This document shows positions 25,401 through 32,144 of a stretch of DNA of 39,945 nt, in pieces. The position numbers and the translations under genes were made by a program. The notes beneath the pieces are model-generated. The model made no database searches. It saw nothing but the letters and a program-made list of their open reading frames with translations, and was not told the DNA's origin. This DNA comes from JAAFHN01 sp031421855. GTDB taxonomy: Bacteria; Pseudomonadota; Gammaproteobacteria; Burkholderiales; Burkholderiaceae_C. The DNA lies in contig JANOPN010000100.1 in assembly GCA_031421855.1 (NCBI GenBank), positions 1 to 39,945 on the forward strand, written 5' to 3'. Each line of letters opens with the position of its first letter. The stretch's first letter is position 1.

Positions 25401-25625
25401 GGTTGCGCCCGGCCAAAACACCCGAACCGCCATCACCCGAAAGGTAAACGGCGGATCCTCGTCTTGGCCCAAACCAAAGTAGCTGGCAAAGCCAAACAAC
25501 ATCAGCACGATCATCAAGTAGCGCGTCAGCGCCGGATGGCTCAGCGCCCAGGCTGACAAGTTGAAGCCGTTTGACTGAGCCTTGTGCGGGGCGGTTTTGT
25601 CGCTTGAGTTCATGGCTTGACTCAT
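22413..25625 (-). CDS. RND efflux pump, inner-membrane permease
   Basis: A 1070-residue AcrB/HAE1-superfamily proton-driven exporter. After a short cytoplasmic start (NGFNLSAWALSHPALTRYLMIVLMLFGF) come the first transmembrane helix and porter domain (FWPGATAQQVSEQVVDKIEKTL). The helix 4 proton-relay pair DD is in LIIALGLLVDDAIIAVEMM. A second half-repeat begins at VNWCVNHRWLTIAATVAVLGLGVFGMGKVQQQFFPDSSR, and a final membrane block includes GVIALMGMIQRNSVILIDQIEKG. Its ATG overlaps the adaptor stop (ATGA), so the two are translationally coupled. No outer-membrane channel gene follows, so TolC-like partners must be encoded elsewhere. Substrate not inferable. Confidence 0.95.
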   Translation of the reverse strand: MSQAMNSSDKTAPHKAQSNGFNLSAWALSHPALTRYLMIVLMLFGFASYFGLGQDEDPPFTFRVMAVRVFWPGATAQQVSEQVVDKIEKTLQEVPYSDKIRSYAKPGEALIIFQIKDSSRASEVPGIWYTVRKKVGDIRGTLPSGVIGPFFNDEFGDVFGVMYALDATGFSQAEVKAVADDVRQELLRVKDVNKVDLYGNQDEKIYIEISQKRLAQLGIDLNQVLAQIGQQNAVENAGALQTPQDVINIRVSGQFDAVADLKALPIRGAAGTGSTAQIKLGDIAQIKRGYTDPISLKVRYATPMLPASSTAQASGGGKDVVVLGVSMLKGGDIIALGQSLIEATARIESRLPAGMKLIQVQDQPKAVAESVNEFVRTLIEAIVIVLAVSFVALGLHRRSDAGAWWRGYSLDIRPGLVVGITIPLVLAATFLIMFYWGVGLHKISLGSLIIALGLLVDDAIIAVEMMVRKMEEGYDKVRAATFAYELTAMPMLTGTLITATGFLPIGLAKSVTGEYTFAIFAVTAVALVVSWVVSVYFVPYLGNLILKAKPHTSELPHELFDTPFYNRFRASVNWCVNHRWLTIAATVAVLGLGVFGMGKVQQQFFPDSSRKEVLVDLWFAEGTSFAANEEVTKRVEARLLKEPGVESISTWLGSGVPRFYLPLDQIFPQSNVSQMIVLPGTLKQRELLRAKLPSIMATEFPEVRSRAKLLPNGPPVPYPVQFRVVGDDPAKLRQLADTVKAKLSANPSARGVNDNWNESIKTLRMEVDQEKARALGVTSQAIAQASRTIVQGSVVGQYREGDKLIDMVLRQPVDERQLITDMGNAYIPTASGKSIPITQVAKPVFGWEPGVMWREGRSYAVTVNADVVDGVQGATLTNQLMPELQKMSESWPLGYRIEAAGAVEESGKGQASLAAGVPVMLFIVFTLLMLQLQSFSRAMLVFLTGPMGIAGVAMALIALDRPFGFVALLGVIALMGMIQRNSVILIDQIEKGIEAGTPAWTAIVEAAVHRFRPIVLTAAAAVLAMIPLTRSAFWGPMAVAIMGGLIVATFLTLLALPAMYAAWFRVKKPT

Positions 25626-26851
25626 TTAGACGCAGCAGCGGTCGCGGCACTTGACGCTACACTTTTAGCAGCATCGGGGCCAATAGATTCGGCGACCAAT
25701 GGCGTATTTTTCGTTAAAACAGCATCCGGACTGCGCCAAAGCGTCACTTTTTGCCCCGCTTGCAACACATGCACCCCGGCGGCCACGATCTGCTCGCCGC
25801 CCTTGAGGGCACCCGGTGCAATCACCACCTCATTGGCATCGGCCGTGACGACTTCAATGCCCCGAGCTGAGACGGTCATGGCGTTCGCATCGAGCACCCA
25901 AACCGTTGTCTTGCCGCCGTCTTGGCGCAGCGCGCTGGTGGGCAGCTTTTGGGCGCTCAAGCCCTGGCCTTTGCTCGACAACGCCACAGGCCGCACCACC
26001 ACGGTCGCGCCAAGGGGCGGATTCGCCCCGGTGATGCTCACTTTGACGGCATACGTTCGCGTGGCAGGGTCGGCCACGGCGGCGATCTCGCGCACCACGC
26101 CGCTGATTTTTTCGCCCTCAGCGGCCGAAATTTGCAAATCCACGCCTTGCCCGGCCTTGATCAGGCTGATTTTGTCTTCTGGCACGGCAAAAACCGCGTC
26201 GCGTCCATTGGCCTGGGCAATGCGCACCACGGGCGCGCCCGCTGCCACAACCATGCCGGCTTCGGCGTCAACGGCGGTCACCACGCCCGCCACGGGCGAC
26301 ACCAAGGTGGCATAGCCCGACTGATTGCCTTGCACCGCAAATTGCGCTTTGGCTTGGTCCAGCACCGCCATGGCGGCTTTGAGCGCCGCGTCGCGTCGGT
26401 CGAGCTCAGCGCCACTGATGAAGTTTTGGTCTTTGAGGTCTTTAAACCGCTTGTAGTCGGCCGCGGCCAAGTCAGCCTGCACCTGTGCCGACTGCACCTG
26501 GGCCTTGGCGGCGGTTGTCGCCAACACCAAGTCTTGTGGGTCAAGTGTGGCCAAAACCTGCCCAGCCGTCACCCGCTGGCCGACCTCGACCATGCGTTTG
26601 GTGACTTTGCCGCCCACCCGAAACCCGACCCGCGCCTCGACGCGCGCGCGAACCTCGCCTGAGAACTCATGCGCTGCAACCAAATTTGACTCCGTCACCG
26701 CAATCACTTTGACCGCCCGAATCGGCTCGGGTGCGGCAACGGGCTTCGAGCACGCCGACACGACAAGCGAGGTCGCAATCGCGGCGATCGTGATCGCAAA
26801 AGCACGGGTTGTGTGGGCGGGAGGGATGAGAGGCGTGGCAACAGCGCGCAT
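25622..26851 (-). CDS. RND efflux adaptor lipoprotein (membrane fusion protein)
   Basis: A 409-residue periplasmic adaptor linking the RND pump to an outer-membrane channel. ATG 26851 begins MRAVATPLIPP and leads to a lipoprotein signal with lipobox VVSAC (Cys about residue 34), so it is likely lipidated. It has the typical order: lipoyl half-motif RVGFRVGGKVTKRMVEVGQRVTAGQVLATLD, a coiled-coil hairpin rich in Ala/Gln/Lys, the second lipoyl half ATLVSPVAGVVTAVDAEAGMVV, then beta-barrel and membrane-proximal domains. A TTG at 26923 would place an unlikely 24-residue extension ahead of the signal. Residues about 383-396 (PLVAESIGPDAAKS) are encoded by a copy of the interspersed 40-bp repeat. 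Confidence 0.94.
   Translation of the reverse strand: MRAVATPLIPPAHTTRAFAITIAAIATSLVVSACSKPVAAPEPIRAVKVIAVTESNLVAAHEFSGEVRARVEARVGFRVGGKVTKRMVEVGQRVTAGQVLATLDPQDLVLATTAAKAQVQSAQVQADLAAADYKRFKDLKDQNFISGAELDRRDAALKAAMAVLDQAKAQFAVQGNQSGYATLVSPVAGVVTAVDAEAGMVVAAGAPVVRIAQANGRDAVFAVPEDKISLIKAGQGVDLQISAAEGEKISGVVREIAAVADPATRTYAVKVSITGANPPLGATVVVRPVALSSKGQGLSAQKLPTSALRQDGGKTTVWVLDANAMTVSARGIEVVTADANEVVIAPGALKGGEQIVAAGVHVLQAGQKVTLWRSPDAVLTKNTPLVAESIGPDAAKSVASSAATAAASK
25663..25703 (+). repeat. Interspersed 40-bp repeat, copy J (coding, adaptor C-terminus)
   Basis: Plus-strand TTTTAGCAGCATCGGGGCCA then ATAGATTCGGCGACCAATGG matches the family consensus at the TAGCA, AAT/ATTCGG and GACCAA blocks. It is read antisense as the last residues of the RND adaptor, and is more diverged than the other copies. 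Confidence 0.6.
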
Positions 26852-26880
26852 GGGAGTAACCCTAGAAGACAAAGATAATG

Positions 26881-26894
26881 ACTGACTGGTTAGT
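26881..26894. promoter_or_regulatory. Candidate TetR-type operator before efflux operon
   Basis: ACTGACTGGTTAGT is an imperfect palindrome (10 of 14 symmetric) located 30-43 bases upstream of the adaptor ATG and about 70 bases from hpnC on the other strand. It resembles operators of TetR repressors controlling RND pumps. No tetR gene is present in the window, so this is tentative. Confidence 0.4.
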
Positions 26895-26965
26895 AATTTA
26901 CTTCGGTTTTTGCCGCTTGTCAATCACCAGCTAAATGACTGCTGAAGTCAGTTCTGTACCATGCC

Positions 26966-27871
26966 GTGCAAATGTTGCAACCGAGCACCCCACCAATACA
27001 ACGCACCGACGGCATCGCCCAAGGCGTGGCCCACTATGAAAACTTTCCTGTTGCCAGCTGGCTGTGCCCCGCTCGCTTGCGAGCACCCATTGCAGCGATT
27101 TACTGGTTCGCCCGCACGGCTGACGACATCGCCGACGAAGGTGACGCTCCCGCCGACAACCGCTTGGCGCTGCTGAGGCGGTACCGCGACGACCTGATCG
27201 CCTGCGCCGATGGCAACCCAGTCAACCCAGTTAGTCAGCACTGGCCGCACGTATTTGGCCCATTGGCGCGCGCCATCCACACGCATGACCTCCCCGTCAA
27301 TTTGCTGCTCGATTTACTCAGCGCATTCGAGCAAGACATTCGCTTCACCGCCTCGGGTGAGCGATACGTTGACGACGCGCAGCTGCTCGACTACTGCGCG
27401 CGCTCGGCCAACCCGGTCGGGCGACTGCTCTTGCACCTCTACGGCGTGACTGCGCCCGAGGCGCTGGCGCACTCTGACGCGGTTTGCAGCGCCTTGCAAC
27501 TCATCAATTTTTGGCAAGACTTGAGCCGCGACATCCCCAACCGGCGCATCTACCTGCCACTGGCCGATTGCGAACCCCTTAACCTGACATTTGAGCGCAT
27601 GCAAGCGCTCGCAACAGGCGCGCAGCCCCGGTCAGACGAGTTAAAAATAATAGCACGCAAGTCAATGAATTCGGAGACCAAGATGCAATTTGGCTCAAAA
27701 ATCGTTCACCAAGTGCCTGGGCGAGCCGGTTGGGAGCTGCGCGGCGTGGTTCAGGGCGGTTTGGCCATTTTGCGCGGCATGGAGCGCATCAACTTCAACA
27801 CCTGGCACCACCGCCCAACAGTGGGCAAACGCCACGTGCCGGGCCTGGTTTGGCGAGCGCTGTGGATGTGA
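26966..27871 (+). CDS. hpnC: Squalene/hydroxysqualene synthase HpnC
   Basis: A 302-residue member of the squalene/phytoene synthase family from GTG 26966 (ATG at 26972 also possible). HpnC acts after HpnD, converting presqualene diphosphate to hydroxysqualene for hopanoids. The family opening VAHYENFPVASWLCP is present. The two Mg-binding Asp motifs are DDIAD (53-57) and DLSRD (185-189, in NFWQDLSRDIPNRRIYLP). The C-terminal VHQVPGRAGWELRGVVQGGLAIL is also typical. Between them, residues 227-240 (KIIARKSMNSETKM) come from an in-frame copy of the interspersed repeat, in a region that normally continues as an unbroken helix. No hpnD or hpnE lies nearby. It is divergent from the efflux operon. 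Confidence 0.9.
   Translation: MQMLQPSTPPIQRTDGIAQGVAHYENFPVASWLCPARLRAPIAAIYWFARTADDIADEGDAPADNRLALLRRYRDDLIACADGNPVNPVSQHWPHVFGPLARAIHTHDLPVNLLLDLLSAFEQDIRFTASGERYVDDAQLLDYCARSANPVGRLLLHLYGVTAPEALAHSDAVCSALQLINFWQDLSRDIPNRRIYLPLADCEPLNLTFERMQALATGAQPRSDELKIIARKSMNSETKMQFGSKIVHQVPGRAGWELRGVVQGGLAILRGMERINFNTWHHRPTVGKRHVPGLVWRALWM
27647..27688 (+). repeat. Interspersed 40-bp repeat, copy G (in frame inside hpnC)
   Basis: AATAATAGCACGCAAGTCAA then TGAATTCGGAGACCAAGATG matches the consensus. It preserves the hpnC frame and is translated in the same frame as copy C in coaBC (compare IARKSMNSETK with IALIAMNTATK). Confidence 0.88.
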
Positions 27872-27875
27872 GGTT

Positions 27876-28778
27876 TCAGCGTGCCAACTTCTTCCACAGG
27901 TCTGGCAAAGCCTCCCAAACAAACGCGTCCCACTCGTAGGCCGGATACGCGTTAACGATGCGAGTTTTGAGGCTGCGGCGCTTCCAGTAGCCCAACTCAG
28001 GGCTGTTTTTCTTGGGGTTCTCGACCTCGATGATGGCGCGAACCTGCTGCAAATAGCGGCGGTTGTTGGCGATCAACTCCGGGCCAGCCGCCGGCCCGCG
28101 GCCCGGGTGTATTTTGGCCGGCTTGATCGATTCAAGCTCGTTCAAGCGCTGCTGCCACTCGTCAAACAAACCCAGCTCCATCCACGCGTGGCCGTTTGAT
28201 GCCAGCAAGTCGCCCACAAAAAGGTCTGAGCCCACTTGCGCCACCACGTGCGCGCCCGAGCAGCCCGCGCCGCCCAACGCGTGCAAGGTCAGCGCGACGC
28301 CACCGACTCGCAAGCTCACGGTTTTATTGCCAAAACTCTCGGGTTTGGGGGCAAGCCTGGGGTAATCTGGCTTGAAATCATCAAAAAACCAACCCAGGCG
28401 AATGTCGTGAACGCTAGGAATCAAGTCCAGCACCTGCTGGCTGGTGACGACCTTGATGCCCCGCGCCTGCAGCGTGGCCACGCCGTTGAACTTGTCTGGA
28501 TTGGGGTGCAAAACGACTGCGAGTACCGCCTTTTTACCGGTGCTGGCCTCGGCAAGATCGACAAACTGGGTCGCATCGGACGGCAAAAACTGGGTGTCAA
28601 TCAACACCAAGCCCGTCTCGCCCTCAATCCAGTAGCTGTGGGTGCTGTAGGCGCGCTTGGCACTCGTGAACTGACCGATGCGCACGGGGCTCGTTGGCTG
28701 AGCCGATGCGCCAGATGCAGCAACCACCGCGAACGCCGCAACGACCTGTCGCCGACTCAAGCTCGCCCCGCGACTCAT
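27876..28778 (-). CDS. Exported MBL-fold protein with degenerate metal site
   Basis: A 300-residue protein with a twin-arginine-like signal (SRRQVVAAFAVVAASGASA, cleavage expected near residue 26), so probably periplasmic. The body has metallo-beta-lactamase fold landmarks: GLVLIDTQF, the metal motif position LHPNPDKFNG (usual HxHxDHxGG, here with only the first His and the Asp kept), GGAGCSGAHV (usual GH replaced by GC) and LFVGDLLASNGHAW. Most zinc ligands are lost, so classical hydrolase activity is doubtful. Its start overlaps the stop of the oxidoreductase gene (ATGA). Both are probably controlled by the divergent LysR. Function unknown. Confidence 0.8.
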   Translation of the reverse strand: MSRGASLSRRQVVAAFAVVAASGASAQPTSPVRIGQFTSAKRAYSTHSYWIEGETGLVLIDTQFLPSDATQFVDLAEASTGKKAVLAVVLHPNPDKFNGVATLQARGIKVVTSQQVLDLIPSVHDIRLGWFFDDFKPDYPRLAPKPESFGNKTVSLRVGGVALTLHALGGAGCSGAHVVAQVGSDLFVGDLLASNGHAWMELGLFDEWQQRLNELESIKPAKIHPGRGPAAGPELIANNRRYLQQVRAIIEVENPKKNSPELGYWKRRSLKTRIVNAYPAYEWDAFVWEALPDLWKKLAR

Positions 28779-29422
28779 GCGTGCCCACCCAACAAACTGA
28801 AGCCGTGCGACCAGTGGTTGCGCGCAATGCCGTAGTCGATCCAGGTCATCGCGATGGCCTCTAATAGGTATGACTGCTCAATAACCCCCATGTCAATGGC
28901 GCTGCGCCAGCCAAAGCTGCGCAAAATCTCGGCCACCTGGGCTTTGGCGGCCACATCGTTGCCCGCAATGAACATGTCGGCTTGCCCATCGGCAAACACG
29001 GGCGCAACCATTCGGGTCGCAGTGATGATGTTGAACGCTTTGACCACCTTGGCCCCCGGTAGCCAAGCCTGCACGCGCGCACCCGCAGAGTCAGGAAACC
29101 CAAGCGCCAGTTTGGGCTTACCACTCGAAGCATCTAAAGGGTTCGTCACATCAATGACGAGCTTGCCAGCCAAATTGGCCGCCCCAGCCATCCCAAGCGC
29201 GGCCTCGGTTGCGTCCCATGGCGTTGCAACGACGGCGATATCCGCCCACGCAGCCGCATCGGCATGAGGCAACACGCGCGACTTTGGCACCGCACGAGCG
29301 GCGGCCAGTGCGCGTTCGCCGTTCACGTCGCGGGTGCCAAACACGACCTCATGGCCGCGATCCGCAAAGCCGTGGGCCAAAGCAATGGCCACTGGGCCAG
29401 TCGAGATCAAATTGACTTTCAT
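28775..29422 (-). CDS. NAD(P)-binding oxidoreductase, F420-dependent NADP reductase-like
   Basis: A 215-residue protein with an N-terminal Rossmann segment. The sequence is MKVNLISTGPVAIALAHGFADRGHEVVFGTRD; the usual GxGxxG is altered to TGPVAI, so the glycine motif is weakened. It also has VVATPWDA and IDVTNPLD, typical of the F420_oxidored family, and VKAFNIITA in the substrate region. Many such bacterial proteins use NADP without F420. The reaction is unknown. It is first in a two-gene operon with the MBL-fold gene (4-base overlap) and divergent from a LysR gene across 116 bases. Confidence 0.85.
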   Translation of the reverse strand: MKVNLISTGPVAIALAHGFADRGHEVVFGTRDVNGERALAAARAVPKSRVLPHADAAAWADIAVVATPWDATEAALGMAGAANLAGKLVIDVTNPLDASSGKPKLALGFPDSAGARVQAWLPGAKVVKAFNIITATRMVAPVFADGQADMFIAGNDVAAKAQVAEILRSFGWRSAIDMGVIEQSYLLEAIAMTWIDYGIARNHWSHGFSLLGGHA

Positions 29423-29538
29423 GGGGTTCCGATCGAAAAAATTGACTGCTGCGTCGTTGTTGATGGCGCGATTGTCGGCATCACACCCTCGCTTGAAAAG
29501 ACATAATCAGGCACATCATTCACAACTTTTTGTTGAAA

Positions 29539-30519
29539 ATGGAACCATCGAAAATCTCCAACTCTGCCCTCGCCTGCGTCGTTTCAAGCGCGTCTTTGGG
29601 CGGGTTCAGCGCGGCGGCCAAGCGGCTTGACCTCACGCCCGCCGCCGTGAGCAAAAACGTGGCACAGGTTGAGGCCCAGCTGGGCCTCAGGTTGTTCAAC
29701 CGCAGCACGCGCCAACTCATCCCAACTGACGAGGGCCGCGTGTTCGTCGAGCGCGCCCGCGCAGCACTCGAGGCGTTGACCCACGCCTTCGATGTGGCGC
29801 GCGACGATCAAACCCCGTCAGGCTTGGTGCGCATGAGTTGTTCGGTCGGGTTTGGCCGTCGCCATGTGTTGCCGCTGTTGCCAAGCTTCTTTTTGGCGCA
29901 TCCGCACGTGCAAGTTGAGCTCAGCCTCAACGACATGAACGTGGACTTGATTGCCGAAGGCTTTGATCTCGGCATTCGCGGTGGCACCAACCCGCCGCAA
30001 GGCATGGTTGCGCGCCAAATCTGCGCGTTGCAAGCGATTTTGATCGCCACACCGCAATACCTGAGCTTGCGCGGTACGCCCACCCAGCCCAGCGACTTGA
30101 GCGACCACGACGTGCTGCGGGTCAAGTTTTTGTCGGGCCGCACATCGCCTTGGCTCTTCAAGGCCGACGGCCGCATCACCGCGATGGAGCCGCAGGCCAA
30201 ACTGCTGTTGTCCGACCCCGAAATGATCTTGGACGCCGCCTTATTGCACTTGGGCATCGCACGCATTGGGCGCCACCACGCGCACGCCGCCTTGGTCAGC
30301 GGCCAAGTGGTCGAAGTGCTGGCCAAACACCACGCCAGCGACGACAGCGCCATGTCCTTGTTCTACCCCCATCGCCAAGGGCTGGCCCCGCGCGTGCGCT
30401 GCCTCATCGACCACCTCATGAACGGCTTGCAATCAAGCGCAGCCTTGCAAGGCACCCACGCCGCGCGCGCGAGGCAATCACGCATGAAAAGAAACCCATC
30501 GACACGCCAATCAATTTAA
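29539..30519 (+). CDS. LysR-family transcriptional regulator
   Basis: A 326-residue regulator from ATG 29539 (a TTG three codons earlier is not needed). The helix-turn-helix region is ASLGGFSAAAKRLDLTPAAVSKNVAQVEAQLGLRLFNRSTR (about residues 16-56). The effector domain begins at GLVRMSCSVGFGRRHVLPLLPSFF. It is divergent from the oxidoreductase/MBL pair and presumably regulates it. The last about 25 residues are Arg/Ala-rich and unlike the family, perhaps a read-on tail. It is followed 36 bases later by a lipoprotein gene. Confidence 0.92.
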   Translation: MEPSKISNSALACVVSSASLGGFSAAAKRLDLTPAAVSKNVAQVEAQLGLRLFNRSTRQLIPTDEGRVFVERARAALEALTHAFDVARDDQTPSGLVRMSCSVGFGRRHVLPLLPSFFLAHPHVQVELSLNDMNVDLIAEGFDLGIRGGTNPPQGMVARQICALQAILIATPQYLSLRGTPTQPSDLSDHDVLRVKFLSGRTSPWLFKADGRITAMEPQAKLLLSDPEMILDAALLHLGIARIGRHHAHAALVSGQVVEVLAKHHASDDSAMSLFYPHRQGLAPRVRCLIDHLMNGLQSSAALQGTHAARARQSRMKRNPSTRQSI

Positions 30520-30555
30520 TGGGATAATTTTCCATATGACATCAAGGAGCTGCTC

Positions 30556-31062
30556 ATGACCCGCAATCGTTTCACCCATTTCATCACCACCCTGTCACGG
30601 GTTTGCACAACCGCCGCGCTTTTCATCGGCCTGTCGGCGTGCGGCGGCGGCACCACTGAGCCGCCATTGCCACTGGTCGCAACCAGCATTGACGCCTACG
30701 ACTTCACCAGCGTGGCGACTGGCAAAACGCTAGTCGCGCGCGACGATGCCGGCTACCAAGCGGTGTGGACTCAGCAACTCGGCCCGCGCGTCAACATCGC
30801 CCCACCGCCGTCCGTTGATTTCAGCAAAAGCGCGGTGGTTGGCATGTGGCTAGGCGAGCGCGGCGGCTGCTCTGGCGTGCGCATCGACAGCGTGGTCGAC
30901 ACCGGCAGCCGCATCGAAGTGCGCTATTTCGAGCGCCGCCCCAGCCCGCTAGAAGTCTGCGTCGCCGTCGTCAAACGCCCAGGCTTGGTCGTCAGCGTGC
31001 CGCATCGCAACCTACCCGTGGTCGCTTTGGAAGTCGTTTGCACGGCTGACTGCTCGCGGTGA
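30556..31062 (+). CDS. Putative lipoprotein, PrcB_C-like
   Basis: A 168-residue protein with a clear AAGGAG ribosome site at 30544. The signal is TAALFIGLSACGGG, with lipobox LSAC and lipidated Cys near residue 29. The mature part shows SAVVGMWLGERGGCSGVRIDSVV and RPGLVVSVPHRNLPV. This is a layout I associate with the PrcB C-terminal-like domain (vvgv.lG.r.sgGy.v.i ... P). Four more Cys (CSG, EVCV, VCTADC) could form disulfides. Localisation is likely outer or inner membrane, periplasm-facing. Role unknown; family assignment tentative. Confidence 0.75.
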   Translation: MTRNRFTHFITTLSRVCTTAALFIGLSACGGGTTEPPLPLVATSIDAYDFTSVATGKTLVARDDAGYQAVWTQQLGPRVNIAPPPSVDFSKSAVVGMWLGERGGCSGVRIDSVVDTGSRIEVRYFERRPSPLEVCVAVVKRPGLVVSVPHRNLPVVALEVVCTADCSR

Positions 31063-31093
31063 ACACTTTTAGATCAATTTGATGAATTACTCG

Positions 31094-31137
31094 ACCTTGG
31101 TCTGCGAATTCATTGGGTTTGCTGCTACTTATTTTGA
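31094..31137 (-). repeat. Interspersed 40-bp repeat, copy H (supplies stop of DUF6933 gene)
   Basis: On the minus strand it reads AATAAGTAGCAGCAAACCCA then ATGAATTCGCAGACCAAGG. The TAA of its AATAAG edge is the stop codon of the DUF6933-type gene. Confidence 0.85.
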
Positions 31138-31677
31138 TGAAACCAATGGGATGATTTGTGCATCCCAGCCTTGAAACAGTGCACGACTGACCTCGAGTGG
31201 GGTTTTGTACCCCAGTGTTTTCCAAGGCGTTGAGTTCATCGCCCAGATGATTGCCCCCATGCTGGCCTGAGCGACACCGCCTTGTGTATGGACACGCCTG
31301 TCGTAGCCCGCAGCAACAGCGCGGAGCGCACCCAGTAACGACTGGTCCACGGCTTTGCACACCGCAATTTCATCGAAGCTTTTGAGCAGTTGCGACAGCT
31401 CAGTTGCAGCGACTGTCATCTCCATGGCCAGTTGCGTCAGCCCGTGCGAGAGAAAAGCAGGCATGTCTTTCAGCGTTGGCCGCTTCACACCGATCATGAT
31501 TGGAAAACTCAAAAGCGAGCGACAGCTCATGAAGAGAAACGCCTGCCGGCTCCCGATTGGAACCACGTTAACCACCCAATTGCCAAGCGCGGAAGTCGTC
31601 AGCCCGGGTGGGTCGAGCTGTACTTTGCCGATACCCAGGGCATCACGGGCTTTTTGAGTTGCTTGGAGGTAGATCAT
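31129..31677 (-). CDS. DUF6933-type protein of unknown function
   Basis: A 182-residue soluble protein. It opens MIYLQATQKARDALGI, which fits the MI.L..T.K opening I recall for DUF6933. It continues NWVVNVVPIGSRQAFLFMSCRSLLSFPIMI, then IAVCKAVDQSLLGALRAVAAGYD and NSTPWKTLGYKTPLEVSRALF, also as in that family. Function unknown. Its stop codon is provided by an interspersed repeat, and the final residues VSSK lie at the repeat edge. It faces the lipoprotein gene convergently. Family recognised from memory, moderate certainty. Confidence 0.75.
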   Translation of the reverse strand: MIYLQATQKARDALGIGKVQLDPPGLTTSALGNWVVNVVPIGSRQAFLFMSCRSLLSFPIMIGVKRPTLKDMPAFLSHGLTQLAMEMTVAATELSQLLKSFDEIAVCKAVDQSLLGALRAVAAGYDRRVHTQGGVAQASMGAIIWAMNSTPWKTLGYKTPLEVSRALFQGWDAQIIPLVSSK

Positions 31678-31877
31678 TTATTTTGAATTGCGAGAGCGGC
31701 TGCAATCTTAGGCAAATTCTGATGCGGTGGGGCAAAGGCTGCGCCGCACCAGCCGATACCCAATTGGGCTTCAACCAGCGTTGCGCAAACGCCAGTAGTC
31801 CGTACAATCGACCGTAGGAAAAATTTTTCAATTTCCTACGCCACACCCTCAATTCCCTCGCAATCAGAGCTTCCACC

Positions 31878-32144
31878 ATGGCGCAAGTCAAACTCCGAGA
31901 AAAAGGCCAAGTCACGATACCGGCCGAGTTGCTGCATGAGTGGACCGCCACCCACCAAGTCGCCATCAACGATTCACTGGAGGTGCAACTCGCCAACGGC
32001 GTGCTGATGTTCACCCCCAGCAAACGCCCCACAGCCAAGCGCGATATCATGTCGTTTGCTGGAATTGGCAAGGGCCTGTGGGGTAGCACGCCCGCAGAAA
32101 TTGACTTAACTCTGCAAGAGCTGCGCAGATCATGGACAAGATAG
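31878..32144 (+). CDS. AbrB/MazE-type antitoxin
   Basis: An 88-residue protein whose N-terminus MAQVKLREKGQVTIPAELL is the swapped-hairpin SpoVT/AbrB DNA-binding motif (KGQVTIP). It continues LEVQLANGVLMFTP and a C-terminal helix that should wrap the toxin. Its last 13 bases overlap the PIN toxin gene start, so the two are translationally coupled. It probably neutralises the toxin and represses the operon. An imperfect AT-rich inverted repeat, GGAAAAATTTTTCAATTTCC, lies about 60 bases upstream (near 31817-31836). Confidence 0.9.
   Translation: MAQVKLREKGQVTIPAELLHEWTATHQVAINDSLEVQLANGVLMFTPSKRPTAKRDIMSFAGIGKGLWGSTPAEIDLTLQELRRSWTR

Noticed and set aside
29461..29483. TGATG-N13-CATCA dyad as a LysR box for the second LysR
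   Set aside because: The spacing does not fit T-N11-A, and arms of five bases are expected by chance in 116 bases of sequence.
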